64,000 nt of DNA from a virus (IMGVR_UViG_3300048589_001082:1-64000), one strand, 5' to 3'. Counted from the first letter of the stretch, positions 32,081-40,296 are shown. Program-made: numbers and translations. Notes: a model not told the origin generated them from the sequence alone.

Positions 32081-34435
32081 CTAGGCGACCTTGACGTAGC
32101 CGCCCTTGTTGGCGACAAACGACCACTGGCCGCTGTACTGCTCGATGTACCACTCCTTCTGCGCCGTCAGCTTGCCGTTGGTGTCACGGTACTGGAACGG
32201 GCCGAAGAGGCTCATCGGCCGCGAGGCCAGCACGCGGTGCTGCACCAGTTCGCGGTTGACCACCAGGATGTGGCTGTCCGGCATCTGCACCGAGGAGAAG
32301 ACCGGCAGGCCCTTGACCATCATCTGCTCGAACCCGGCCGCGCCCAGGAGCGCATCGGGGAAGCCTTCGCGGGTCAGACCCGTCCAGTTGGACAGGCGGT
32401 CGGCGTTGGTCTTGGACATGACGAAGGCGGTCGGCGCGTAGTTGTCGTTGCGCACGGCCGTGGCGGCGATGCCCATCTTCTTGACCAGGTCGCCCTCGCT
32501 GTCCGAGGCGGCCGTCCACGTGCCGCCGGCGTTGCCGCTCTCGATGGCCTTGTTGATCGCCAGGTAGAACACCGCCTGGTCGATCTTCTCGTTCACCTCA
32601 GCGATGAGCGAGGAGACCGCCTGCGACATCGGGTCCCAACCGAACTGGCTCATGCCCAGGGCGGCGGCTTCGTCGTTGACCAGCACGCTCATCCGCAGGG
32701 CGGCGACGGCCACGTCCTGGTAGGACAGGGTCGTCTTGCCGCGCTGGATGGCCCCACCCTCGCCGGTGGCCATGGCGTCGTAGGTGTAGTCCACCTTCAG
32801 CGACGTGGCGTCACCGATCGTGCCCGGCGAAGCCAGGGTGTAGATACGGCCGCCGGGGTAGTCGATGCGGTAGTCCGACCACTCGGTGTAGGTGACGTTG
32901 CCGGCCGAGTTGGTCACCGTGACCGAACCGGGGCGCAGGTAGTTGTGGGCCAGGTCTACCCAGGCCCCTTCGTCGGAGGTCACAACCTCATCGGTAACGG
33001 TCGGAGCCGCGCCCGTCTCGGCCGCGTACGCCTTGAACCACACCCGCGTCGGCGAACCGTCGATGGTGCCGAAGTCGAAGATGTTGGCCGCCACCAGTTG
33101 CGGCATGGCCTCGGCGATGACCGCGCGGGACACCGAGTACGGCAGGTTCAGGTCGGTCGTGGCCGACGCTTCCATCCAGGCGCGCCGCTCGTTGTGCTCG
33201 GCGATGAGCTGCGACCGGTACGCCTTGTCGAACGCCTTCAGCATCCGCTCGGTCAGCTCACCGGCCGGGGAAGCGGCCCGCTTCGGCTCGCGCTCCACCA
33301 GGTGGCGGATCGCCAACTCCTCGCGCACCTGCTCGGAGAACTCCAGGTACTCCGGCCGGCCGGTCTCGCGCTCGATGACCGGGCCGGTGACGCGCACGCC
33401 GCGCCCCTCGACGCGGGCGGCGGCCTCGACCTTCTCGTCCTCAATCCGCTTGGCCTCGGCCGCGGCGGCCGTCTCGCGCTTGACCGCTTCGATGACCGCG
33501 TCCAGCTTGGCCCGCTCGGCGGCGACAAACCGCTTGACCGCCTCGGCGTCGGGCAGACCGGCGACCTCGGCCGACTCGCGCACCTTCTCCACCAGCGCCG
33601 CATCGTAGGGCAGCGCGGCCGTCTCGGCGGCGATGGCGTCGGCCACGGCCCGCATCCGGGCGGCCTCTTGCAGCTTCTCGTTGGCCTCGGCCAGCTTCTC
33701 CTTCTCGGCGGCCAGCCGCTTGGCCTCGGCCTCCTGGGCCTCCTGGGCGCGCTTGGCCTCGGCCAGCGCCTTCTCGGCGTCTTCCCGGCGGCGATTCTGC
33801 TCTTGCAGGTCGGCCGCCAGCTTGGCGTCAACGACGCCATTCTTCTCGTCTTTCGGTTCCATCTCTAGCTCTCTCCCCTCTCCCTTGTCGGGTTGCGTGT
33901 GTTTGTGCTCCAGAACCGTGATCCCGGCCTCCTCGAAGGAAGGCTCAAAGACCAGGTCAAACCCGGTCAACTCCAGGCGCGTCACGGTTTCGATCTCTTT
34001 CTCGGTGTCGTACTGGCTCTCGCCGTACCCTCTGAGCGACAGTCCGGGGAAGACACCGGCCTCCATGAGGGTCAGCACGTTCCGGCCCGCGTCGGTGGGG
34101 ATAATGGCTCCCTCCACCTCCACGGCGCGGGTCGTCTCGTTGAAGGCGATGGCCTCCCACTTGACGACCGTTTCCAGAACGCGCGTCCCATACGGCGGAT
34201 GGTCGGCTTCTCCGAGGATGTTGCCCTGGCTGAGCGATCGGGTGAGCTTGGCTTGCGCCATGCGGACCGCCTCGCGGAGCACGTCGGCCGGGTACAAACG
34301 GCTATTCTGGTTGACCGTGTCGGCCACCGCTCCCACGCCGCGGATGCGGCGCGGCCCGGCGGCCGCCTCACCGGTCTGCTCCAGCAGGGCGACCTCGCCC
34401 TGTACTTCTCTGAATCGGGTGTGCTTCTTGCTCAT
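32081..34435 (-). CDS. Fused prohead protease-scaffold-major capsid protein
   Basis: 784 residues from the ATG after AGGGG. Residues 1-175 look like a prohead protease of the gp21/S80 type: NQNSRLYPADVL at 42-53, candidate catalytic His79 in GEADHPPYG and Ser133 in PGLSLRGYG. Residues 205-345 are a charged coiled coil (EKALAEAKRAQEAQEAEAKR), the scaffold or delta domain. Residues 385-784 are an HK97-type major capsid protein, with the typical late stretch QHRVLASRPMSLFGPFQYRD. The three functions are normally separate genes. An internal ATG at 33862 (residue 192), after a strong GGAGAGGGGAGAG region, may give a scaffold-capsid form without protease. An alternative start at 34468 would put the terminator stem in the coding sequence. 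Confidence 0.85.
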   Translation of the reverse strand: MSKKHTRFREVQGEVALLEQTGEAAAGPRRIRGVGAVADTVNQNSRLYPADVLREAVRMAQAKLTRSLSQGNILGEADHPPYGTRVLETVVKWEAIAFNETTRAVEVEGAIIPTDAGRNVLTLMEAGVFPGLSLRGYGESQYDTEKEIETVTRLELTGFDLVFEPSFEEAGITVLEHKHTQPDKGEGRELEMEPKDEKNGVVDAKLAADLQEQNRRREDAEKALAEAKRAQEAQEAEAKRLAAEKEKLAEANEKLQEAARMRAVADAIAAETAALPYDAALVEKVRESAEVAGLPDAEAVKRFVAAERAKLDAVIEAVKRETAAAAEAKRIEDEKVEAAARVEGRGVRVTGPVIERETGRPEYLEFSEQVREELAIRHLVEREPKRAASPAGELTERMLKAFDKAYRSQLIAEHNERRAWMEASATTDLNLPYSVSRAVIAEAMPQLVAANIFDFGTIDGSPTRVWFKAYAAETGAAPTVTDEVVTSDEGAWVDLAHNYLRPGSVTVTNSAGNVTYTEWSDYRIDYPGGRIYTLASPGTIGDATSLKVDYTYDAMATGEGGAIQRGKTTLSYQDVAVAALRMSVLVNDEAAALGMSQFGWDPMSQAVSSLIAEVNEKIDQAVFYLAINKAIESGNAGGTWTAASDSEGDLVKKMGIAATAVRNDNYAPTAFVMSKTNADRLSNWTGLTREGFPDALLGAAGFEQMMVKGLPVFSSVQMPDSHILVVNRELVQHRVLASRPMSLFGPFQYRDTNGKLTAQKEWYIEQYSGQWSFVANKGGYVKVA

Positions 34436-34449
34436 GCTGCCCCTGCCCC

Positions 34450-34488
34450 AAAACGAAAAACGGCGCACCCCCCGTAGGGAGTGCGCCG
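34450..34488 (-). terminator. Intrinsic terminator in the capsid leader (attenuator-like)
   Basis: Minus-strand RNA: CGGCGCACTCCC, loop TACG, GGGGGTGCGCCG (12-bp stem with one G-U pair), then TTTTTCGTTTT. It lies after the 34560 promoter and before the 34435 start. No gene ends here to need it, so it must be overcome or modulated for the structural genes to be read. Confidence 0.85.
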
Positions 34489-34559
34489 CGTGTCCATCGT
34501 TCCTGGCGCGTCACCGGGTATGGTGGCCCGGCCGCGTGGTATTCGTTTGTCTGACCCGG

Positions 34560-34610
34560 ATTATATGAATAGTCCAATCGCGGTCAAATACTCGTTGAGA
34601 TTGGTTGCAG
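34560..34610 (-). promoter_or_regulatory. Late promoter with direct-repeat motif (site 4)
   Basis: Minus-strand TTGACC (34582-34587) and TATAAT (34560-34565), 16-bp spacer. The direct-repeat motif CTGCAACCAATCTCAACGAG (minus, 34591-34610) ends 3 bp upstream of the -35, where an activator or a repressor could act. Start site near 34553 gives a leader of about 118 nt containing the terminator. Confidence 0.7.
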
Positions 34611-34659
34611 CCGACGGCCGCTTCCGTAGGTAGTTCTTCCCACCGCGCGGCCGACCGCG

Positions 34660-34804
34660 CCGACCTCGGCCGCGTCCCCTGCCCGGCGGCCGTCTGTCAC
34701 CGGTCTGTCCGGCTCCGCTCCGGCGCGCCCGGCGTCCTGTCACCGGTCTGACGCGCGGCCGTCCGCACCGACCTCGGCCGCGTCCCCTGCCCGGCGGCCG
34801 TCTG
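34660..34804. repeat. Duplicated 37-bp segment in non-coding DNA
   Basis: A 37-bp sequence (34660-34696) recurs exactly at 34768-34804, 108 bp apart; TGTCACCGGTCTG also occurs twice (34695-34707 and 34738-34750). They lie in the ~300-bp gap 34611-34911, which otherwise holds only the terminator of the upstream gene. A 60-codon frame here (34561-34743) is Arg/Gly-rich and is not called. Confidence 0.85.
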
Positions 34805-34854
34805 GCGGCGGTGGGCCGCGCCGGCCGTCGCCTGTCTCGAAGGGCGTCCGGGCC

Positions 34855-34882
34855 AACAAAGGGGCCGCCCGGCGGCGGCCCC
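34855..34882 (-). terminator. Terminator of gene 34912-35349
   Basis: GGGGCCGCC, loop of 4, GGCGGCCCC, then TTTGTT on the minus strand, 30 bp after the stop codon. It separates this small gene from the late promoter region. Confidence 0.7.
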
Positions 34883-34911
34883 TGCTGTGATTGGCGGCGG
34901 TAATACCCTAG

Positions 34912-35349
34912 TTAGTTGGCGCTCCGCAGCGCCTCGGCCAGCTTGCGGATTTCTTCCCGCGCCTCCGATTCCTCAGAGACCCGGATTTCATCCGCCAGCG
35001 TCGCCAGCGTCGCCACCGCGTCCGCGTCGCCGTCTTCTTCGGCGGCTTTCGCCAGCCGGGTCATCCGGCTCTTGAAAGCGGCCCGGCGGCGCGGGTCGTA
35101 GGCGGCGTACCCGGCGCGGTACTCATCAAGCAGGTCATCGACGGTCATCCCGCCGGTGTCCTTCCGTTCGGCCTCACCGATAGTCGCCCGAATCTGGGCC
35201 AACACTTCGGCGATCTGCGGGTCGGTGGCCGTTTTGGTCATCCGGCTCACCTGCGCCCGCAAGGCCGCCTGTTGCGTAGGGGGAAGCTTGTCGAAAGCCG
35301 CCGCCCGCCGCAGCATCCCAATGACAGTCTGGAATGGAGTAGTGGACAT
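34912..35349 (-). CDS. Hypothetical all-helical protein
   Basis: 145 residues, predicted to be helical throughout, with two similar helical units: LPPTQQAALRAQVSRMTKTA (about 22-41) and YDPRRRAAFKSRMTRLAKAA (about 84-103), suggesting an internal duplication. Acidic C-terminus (EESEAREEIRKLAEAL). It has its own strong promoter and terminator, so it is expressed separately from the structural operon. A regulator acting on the neighbouring late promoter is conceivable from position only; no DNA-binding motif is recognised. Confidence 0.65.
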   Translation of the reverse strand: MSTTPFQTVIGMLRRAAAFDKLPPTQQAALRAQVSRMTKTATDPQIAEVLAQIRATIGEAERKDTGGMTVDDLLDEYRAGYAAYDPRRRAAFKSRMTRLAKAAEEDGDADAVATLATLADEIRVSEESEAREEIRKLAEALRSAN

Positions 35350-35418
35350 GGGTATTACCTCCGTATTTGGTTTTTAACCGGTTGCTTTGGGGTTATCCCC
35401 GCCGCCAATCACAAAGAC

Positions 35419-35484
35419 AGTATAACATCTGCGTTATTAGATGTAAATAAGTAGAAATACTCATTTTGTTGCGATTGGTTGCGA
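35419..35484 (-). promoter_or_regulatory. Strong promoter with operator-like repeats (site 5)
   Basis: Minus-strand TTTACA (35442-35447) and TATACT (35419-35424) at 17 bp, with an extended TG. The inverted repeat ACATCT/AGATGT (35425-35430 and 35439-35444) covers the spacer and -35. The direct-repeat motif TCGCAACCAATCGCAACAAA (minus, 35465-35484) lies 17 bp upstream. Drives the 34912-35349 gene. Confidence 0.75.
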
Positions 35485-35508
35485 AGGCGCGGCCGTCCGG
35501 CCGGACAG

Positions 35509-35727
35509 TCACCGGGCGGCCGACCGGGGCGCGGCGCGGCCGTCCGGGGTGGAGGGGGGCGGCTGACCGGCGCGGGCGCGGACGGCCGTCTCGATGTCGT
35601 CGGCGGCGCGGGCGGCCGTCTCGGCCGACCACCGGTAGCGGTTCATCAGCACGTCCAGCACGGCCGCCCGGTAGATGGCGGCCAGCCCGCGCACCAGGGC
35701 GTTGCGGTTCTGTTCTTCCTGTGTCAT
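35509..35727 (-). CDS. Small helical protein, paralogue of 38288-38536
   Basis: 72 residues from the ATG after GGGGAG. It shares a pattern with 38288-38536: NRYRWSAETAARAADDIETA here against DRYGWSVEAAAEFVDALPGI there, each after a short helix ending in an aliphatic-rich stretch. The two flank the large terminase and its neighbours. Function unknown; a DNA-packaging accessory is possible from position. Confidence 0.6.
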   Translation of the reverse strand: MTQEEQNRNALVRGLAAIYRAAVLDVLMNRYRWSAETAARAADDIETAVRARAGQPPPSTPDGRAAPRSAAR

Positions 35728-35772
35728 GGCTCCCCTATTCCCTGCGGTCATTCCTGCGGCCGTTGGTCGCGT

Positions 35773-36012
35773 CTACTGTTCGACCTTGCCCAGTGGCCGG
35801 AACGACCAGTCAACAAGCCCTTTCTCGTCCACCGTCAGGATGACCTCCCACCGCCCCGGCGTCAGGGCGGCCACGCGGCGGCCGAACTTCGCCATCTGGG
35901 TCGCCCTGTCGCGTCCGGCGGCGGGGGTGGTCGACCGGGGCGCGGCCGGCGCGTGGTTGACCGGCACAACACGCCCGGCGATCTCGTCGTCCAGCGCGTC
36001 ACCCACCGTCAT
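35773..36012 (-). CDS. Small hypothetical protein
   Basis: 79 residues. Pro/Ala-rich first half; the second half is a small beta unit (RWEVILTVDEKGLVDWSFRP). No family recognised. It overlaps 35999-36208 by 14 bases and follows the terminase in transcription. Confidence 0.5.
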   Translation of the reverse strand: MTVGDALDDEIAGRVVPVNHAPAAPRSTTPAAGRDRATQMAKFGRRVAALTPGRWEVILTVDEKGLVDWSFRPLGKVEQ

Positions 36013-36208
36013 TCAGCCCCGGCCCGGCCACGAGCGCCGCCAGTTGCGCGGCCAGATCGACCAGAGCGCGGGTTTCGCCTCCGGCCGCCTCCGGCGACGC
36101 CTCGCCCCCGTAGCGCAGCTCCACGGCCGCGGCCAACTCGGCCAGCAACCGGCGCACCTCGGCCAGCGCCGCCGCCTGTCGCTCCACCGCTGTTTTCTCG
36201 CCCGCCAT
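35999..36208 (-). CDS. Small helical protein
   Basis: 69 residues, nearly one continuous helical pattern (TAVERQAAALAEVRRLLAEL) with Leu at heptad positions: a short coiled coil. The ATG follows GGGGAG just after the terminase stop. The longer upstream frame lies inside the terminase gene and is rejected. Confidence 0.55.
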   Translation of the reverse strand: MAGEKTAVERQAAALAEVRRLLAELAAAVELRYGGEASPEAAGGETRALVDLAAQLAALVAGPGLNDGG

Positions 36209-36215
36209 AGCTCCC

Positions 36216-37784
36216 CTACTCCCCGAAGATTTCCTCGGCGGTGACGACCCTGGCCGCCCCGGCCTTCGGCCGCGACCGCTCGGCCCGCGCCAGTCGCGCG
36301 AACGCGCCCGACGAGGCGTCCACGGCGTCCTTGACGGCCCCACCGGGGAAGGCCGCCAGGATGTCCAGATAGTCCCGGTTCCACGGCCCGGCGACGAGCT
36401 TCACCCGCCCCACCGACGCCTGCGCCGCCAGCGGCTCGGCCCGCAGCGTCTTGTCGCCGGTCGGCCGGTCGGCCGCCACCCGATACCCCGACAGCGAGGC
36501 GATGGTGTTCTCGGCCGACTCCTTGCCGCCCGAACCCGGCTCCTGTTCGGCCACCGTCTCCACGTCATACCCCCAGGCGGCGAAGTCGGCCGCGGCCGTC
36601 TGCCGGATGACCGCCTCGCGCTCCGGGGCCGTCCACTTGCCCATGACCATGTGGCTGACGTAGTAGTCGGCGCCGACGCGCACCATCAGGACGCCCACGG
36701 TGTAGGCGCTGCCGGGCGAGCGGCTGCCGGCCTTGTCCCAGTAGCGCACCGCCGCGCGGGCCGTGCCCGGCGCGGTGACGAGGGCGAACGCCTCCGGGCT
36801 GACGACCTCGAACCACTCGCGGCGGAACATGTCCCCCTCCGGGGCGCTCGGCCGCTGCTGGTAGAGGGCCATGAACGACAGGATGCCCTGCTCGACCCGC
36901 TTGGCCTCCAGGGCGGCCACGTCGAAGCGCTCCGGGTTCATCGCCTCGCCCGGCGCGCGGCCCAGCGGGTCGGCCTCGCCCGGCGGCCGTCCAATCCCGG
37001 CGTTGTAGTCGTCGCGCTCTTCCTGGCTCTCGGCCAGGGCGGGGATTCGCAGCACGTGCCACGTCTCTCCGCCCTCGGCCGCTAGAATACGCCCGGCCAA
37101 GTCCATATCCGACCAGCGGGTCATGATGAGGATGACCGCCGGCGGGCGGCCGTCGCGCGGGTGCGGCTCCAGGCGCGTCACCATGTCGTGCGTCCACCAG
37201 TTCCAGGCCCGCTCCTGGTAGGCGTGGCTACGGGCCTCCTCATAGGACTTCACCACGTCATCCAGGATCAGCAGGTTGGAGCCGCGGCCGGTTGCCCCGC
37301 TGCCCACGCCCACCGCCCGCAGGCCCCCGCCCGCGGCCGTCAGCCACTCTTCCACCTGTTGCCGCGCCGGGTTGAGCTTCACCCCGCGCTCGGTGACGAT
37401 GCGGCGCGTCTCCAGGGAGAAGGACTCGGCCAATGACTGGTTATAGCTGCCGATGATGACCCGCGTCAACGGGTCGCGCTCCAGCGCGTAGGCCGGGTAG
37501 CGCACCGTGACCATCTGGGACTTGAAGGAGCGTGGGTGCAGGAAGATCATCAGGCGGGTTATCTCGCCGGACTCCACGCGCTTCAGGTAGCGCCGGATGA
37601 CCTTCAGGTGGCGGTAGTGCCAGGGCCACTCCGGCGAGGCTTGTTTCAGCCAGCGGCCGAAGGGTGGTACGTCCCGCCGTCCGGTGGTGGACTTCAGTTC
37701 GGCCGCGCGCCGGGCGGCCTGAAGGCGGAACGCCTCGAACGCCGCCGGGCTGCCCCAGGCGTCCGGCCGCGCCAGTTGTTCCAT
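36216..37784 (-). CDS. terL: Large terminase subunit
   Basis: 522 residues. Motor domain: an atypical Walker A HPRSFKS (83-89), Walker B LLILDD (171-176), and the coupling motif ILIMTRW (218-224). The nuclease domain starts about 340, with the first metal Asp in RYWDKAG (Asp350), EQEPGSGGKES near 410 and a late acidic AVDASSGAF. TerL packages DNA into the prohead and cuts the concatemer. The N-terminal 75 residues are helical. The neighbouring genes are small; a small terminase may be at 44617-45348, about 7 kb upstream, an unusual separation. The ATG at 37784 is preferred; an in-frame GTG lies two codons upstream. Confidence 0.88.
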   Translation of the reverse strand: MEQLARPDAWGSPAAFEAFRLQAARRAAELKSTTGRRDVPPFGRWLKQASPEWPWHYRHLKVIRRYLKRVESGEITRLMIFLHPRSFKSQMVTVRYPAYALERDPLTRVIIGSYNQSLAESFSLETRRIVTERGVKLNPARQQVEEWLTAAGGGLRAVGVGSGATGRGSNLLILDDVVKSYEEARSHAYQERAWNWWTHDMVTRLEPHPRDGRPPAVILIMTRWSDMDLAGRILAAEGGETWHVLRIPALAESQEERDDYNAGIGRPPGEADPLGRAPGEAMNPERFDVAALEAKRVEQGILSFMALYQQRPSAPEGDMFRREWFEVVSPEAFALVTAPGTARAAVRYWDKAGSRSPGSAYTVGVLMVRVGADYYVSHMVMGKWTAPEREAVIRQTAAADFAAWGYDVETVAEQEPGSGGKESAENTIASLSGYRVAADRPTGDKTLRAEPLAAQASVGRVKLVAGPWNRDYLDILAAFPGGAVKDAVDASSGAFARLARAERSRPKAGAARVVTAEEIFGE

Positions 37785-37795
37785 GCCCACGGCGG

Positions 37796-38248
37796 CTACT
37801 CGCCCTCGCCCTGCTCCACCAGCCGCCGCACGTCGCCGCGGCCGCCCGGCTCGACCAGCCGCAGCGACGGCCGCCGCGCCGGGTCGTCCGGCGTTGTCAC
37901 CGCATCGCCCTCCGCGTCGGGGGGGATACTCGGCGGAGGTGACGTCAGCGCGCCGGCCGTCTCGTCGCCCTGGGCCTCGACCTCGGCCGCCTGCATCCGC
38001 CCCAGGTGCAGCACGCACTGGCGCAGCCAGTTGGCGACCTCCGGCAGATACCCCCACGTGTTGCAGTAGTCGCGCACATCCTCGGCCGTCAGCCCGCCGA
38101 AGCGCACCGCGTAGGCCAGGGCGTCGGCCGTGGCCGGGTGGTGCTCTTCCAGGTTGGCCCATGACCGCGCGTCCCATGGGGCGAGGGCCGCTTGCAGAAT
38201 CTCGTCCATCTGTTCGCCGGTCAACTGCGCCGGCTGATTGTCGTCCAT
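37796..38248 (-). CDS. Hypothetical protein upstream of terminase
   Basis: 150 residues. The N-terminal 95 residues are helical (QLTGEQMDEILQAALAPWDA; YLPEVANWLRQCVLHLGRMQ) and could form a small-terminase-like oligomeric domain; the C-terminal 50 residues are Pro/Asp-rich and probably disordered. Position directly before TerL makes it an alternative candidate for the small terminase, but no HTH is visible. Confidence 0.55.
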   Translation of the reverse strand: MDDNQPAQLTGEQMDEILQAALAPWDARSWANLEEHHPATADALAYAVRFGGLTAEDVRDYCNTWGYLPEVANWLRQCVLHLGRMQAAEVEAQGDETAGALTSPPPSIPPDAEGDAVTTPDDPARRPSLRLVEPGGRGDVRRLVEQGEGE

Positions 38249-38287
38249 GCCGTTACTCCTCTACCGATACTGTTTAGTGTGTCTTGG

Positions 38288-38536
38288 CTACTTGCCCGCC
38301 TTCTGGCGCGGGGCGCGAGCCTCATCGAAGACGCCGTTGATGGTCGCGGCCATCTCGCCCACGATCCCCGGCAGCGCGTCCACGAACTCGGCCGCGGCCT
38401 CGACCGACCAGCCGTAGCGGTCGCGCAGCAGCTTCCCCGCCGCCCCGGCCACCAGCGCGGCGACGTTGTTGGCCATCTCGTGCTGGGCGGCGGTGATGCG
38501 CTTGGCCTTCTTGGGGTGGAAGTTGCGCCTGGTCAC
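38288..38536 (-). CDS. Small helical protein, paralogue of 35509-35727
   Basis: 82 residues. Basic N-terminus (TRRNFHPKKAKRI), then helices including LLRDRYGWSVEAAAEFVDAL, matching the 35509-35727 protein. Overlaps 38533-39894 by 4 bases. Function unknown. Confidence 0.6.
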   Translation of the reverse strand: MTRRNFHPKKAKRITAAQHEMANNVAALVAGAAGKLLRDRYGWSVEAAAEFVDALPGIVGEMAATINGVFDEARAPRQKAGK

Positions 38537-39894
38537 TGGCCCACCTCCGGCCGGTAGTCGGCCGCCGTGTCGGCGTCGTCGCCGCGGACGCCCAGGCTCA
38601 CGGAGAAGTCGTACTCGGCCGCGGCGGGTCGCAGGAACAGGGTGCTCATCAACTCGTCCTCGCGCGCCACCAGATCGGCCGCGCGGTCAAGTGCCCGCGC
38701 TGAATAACCATTGTCTATGTACATCTGACGCATCTTAACGTAGTGGCGCAGTACCTCAAACAGCCCGCTCGCCGCTTTACAGTCACTATCGCTCACGCCG
38801 AACGCCATGACTGACGAGATGCCTTGGGCCCGCGCGCACCACACCTGCGCATCCTCGTCCCACCAGATAACAATCTCGCTCTCGGCCGCGTCGGGAATAT
38901 CCTCAACACCATCCTCGAAGGGGGGTAGGCGGACGCCGGGGCCGGGGAAGCCGTCCATCTCCAGCGTCTCGACTGTAATCTCCACGCCATCGACCATCAC
39001 CCGTGCTTCAGGCAATTCGTCGTTCTCCGCATCGCCATCCCTGAGCGGCGCGAAGGTGATGACGAGCTGGCCACCGTGCAGCATCGCCTTCAGCAAGGCG
39101 TCCACATGCCGGCGGGCCGCGTCGTCCATCTGGCGGCGAATCTCGGCCATGAGGGGCGAGGACGCCACGTGGCGATCCACGGCCGCCTGGACTTCCGCCC
39201 GTTCCACCTCGGCGCGGTGGGCGGTCACGTCGGCCGCCGCGCTCTTGCGCTCAATCTCTTCTCTCGCGGCGGACATCTCTTCGGCAAACCTGTCCGTCTC
39301 GGCCCACCGCGCCACGTCAGCGCGGAAGGCGTCGAACCCGGCGATGCTATCCCTTATCAACAGGAAGCCGGACGACTCCAGCGACCCCAGCCCGCGGCCG
39401 TCGGCCGGCGGAGTTTCACCCCTGCGCAACTCCCCCGCCCGCTCGGCCGCCTCGGCGCGGAAGGCGTCGAACGCCTCGGCGCGGCCCCACGCGGCCGGGT
39501 CGCCCAGCGCCGCCAGACGACTACCACCGGCGGCCGCATCAAGTCGCGCCTCTTCGGTCGCCTCCAGGGCGCTGACCGGCGACGCGCCGACCGCGTTGCC
39601 GTCCACCCACACATCCACGCCCAGCGCCGCCAGCTGCGTCGCCAGTTGCTCGTTGGTCCTCTGTAGCCGCGCGTTCTCCGCGACCAGGGCCACACCCTCA
39701 TCGGAGAGCCGCTGCACGGCCGCGGCCAGCACGCGGATGTAGCCCGACGCCGGGCCATGGTCGGCCGCGTCCAGGGCATCGGCGTTGACGACGAAGCGGT
39801 TCGCGGCCGCGCTGCGCCGCCACTCCGCCAGGCGCTCGGACATCTCCGGGCTATCCACCCCTCCCAACACTGTCTCGATCTGTTCCTCGCTCAT
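38533..39894 (-). CDS. Large hypothetical coiled-coil protein
   Basis: 453 residues from the ATG after GAGGGAG. Long helical region to about residue 270 with coiled-coil stretches (LVAENARLQRTNEQLATQLA), then a beta-rich domain (ITVETLEMDGFPGPGVRLPP and IVIWWDEDAQVWCARAQGIS), then a short helical tail. The segment WCARAQGISSVMAFGVSDSD resembles a HicB-like small domain, which pairs with RNase toxins; this is only a resemblance. No clear function. Confidence 0.55.
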   Translation of the reverse strand: MSEEQIETVLGGVDSPEMSERLAEWRRSAAANRFVVNADALDAADHGPASGYIRVLAAAVQRLSDEGVALVAENARLQRTNEQLATQLAALGVDVWVDGNAVGASPVSALEATEEARLDAAAGGSRLAALGDPAAWGRAEAFDAFRAEAAERAGELRRGETPPADGRGLGSLESSGFLLIRDSIAGFDAFRADVARWAETDRFAEEMSAAREEIERKSAAADVTAHRAEVERAEVQAAVDRHVASSPLMAEIRRQMDDAARRHVDALLKAMLHGGQLVITFAPLRDGDAENDELPEARVMVDGVEITVETLEMDGFPGPGVRLPPFEDGVEDIPDAAESEIVIWWDEDAQVWCARAQGISSVMAFGVSDSDCKAASGLFEVLRHYVKMRQMYIDNGYSARALDRAADLVAREDELMSTLFLRPAAAEYDFSVSLGVRGDDADTAADYRPEVGQ

Positions 39895-39926
39895 TGTGTC
39901 TCCCTCGTCGCGCCACGTGGCGCTAT

Positions 39927-40229
39927 CTACTCTTCTTCGCTGTCGTCGAACGCGCCCCACCCGAAGATGGTTGCACTCCGCTCGGTCGCGGCAAGTCGGG
40001 ACCTGAGTTCCGCGATCTGGGCCTCAGCCCTGGCCCGCGTGTCACGCTGCGCATCAAATAGGGCGTCCTCGTCGGTCTGGTACAACTCGGCAATGAGCGC
40101 GAGCGTCACAATCGGCCGCCCGGTCTGGTCGTGCCGGTATTCGACTGACTGCACGCCATCCAGCCGTATGTGATTAAGCGTGACGGTGCCGATCCCATAA
40201 TCGTCCGTCTGTATAGTGACCTTGTTCAC
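39927..40229 (-). CDS. Hypothetical protein
   Basis: 100 residues. The first half is beta (TIQTDDYGIGTVTLNHIRLD), the second helical and coiled (DAQRDTRARAEAQIAELRSR), ending acidic (FDDSEEE). Typical of the small regulatory or accessory genes in this block. No family recognised. Confidence 0.5.
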   Translation of the reverse strand: MNKVTIQTDDYGIGTVTLNHIRLDGVQSVEYRHDQTGRPIVTLALIAELYQTDEDALFDAQRDTRARAEAQIAELRSRLAATERSATIFGWGAFDDSEEE

Positions 40230-40296
40230 TCATCTCTCCCTTGCCGATTAGTTTACCCGCCACTCCAGCGGGCACGTCAGCAGACTGAGCGTGGGG

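Noticed and set aside
34561-34743. A 60-codon minus-strand frame with an RGRPRGG stretch (AT-hook like)
   Set aside because: Arg/Gly-rich composition from the repeats in the gap, no good ribosome-binding site, and its 3' end covers the late promoter. It is more likely non-coding.
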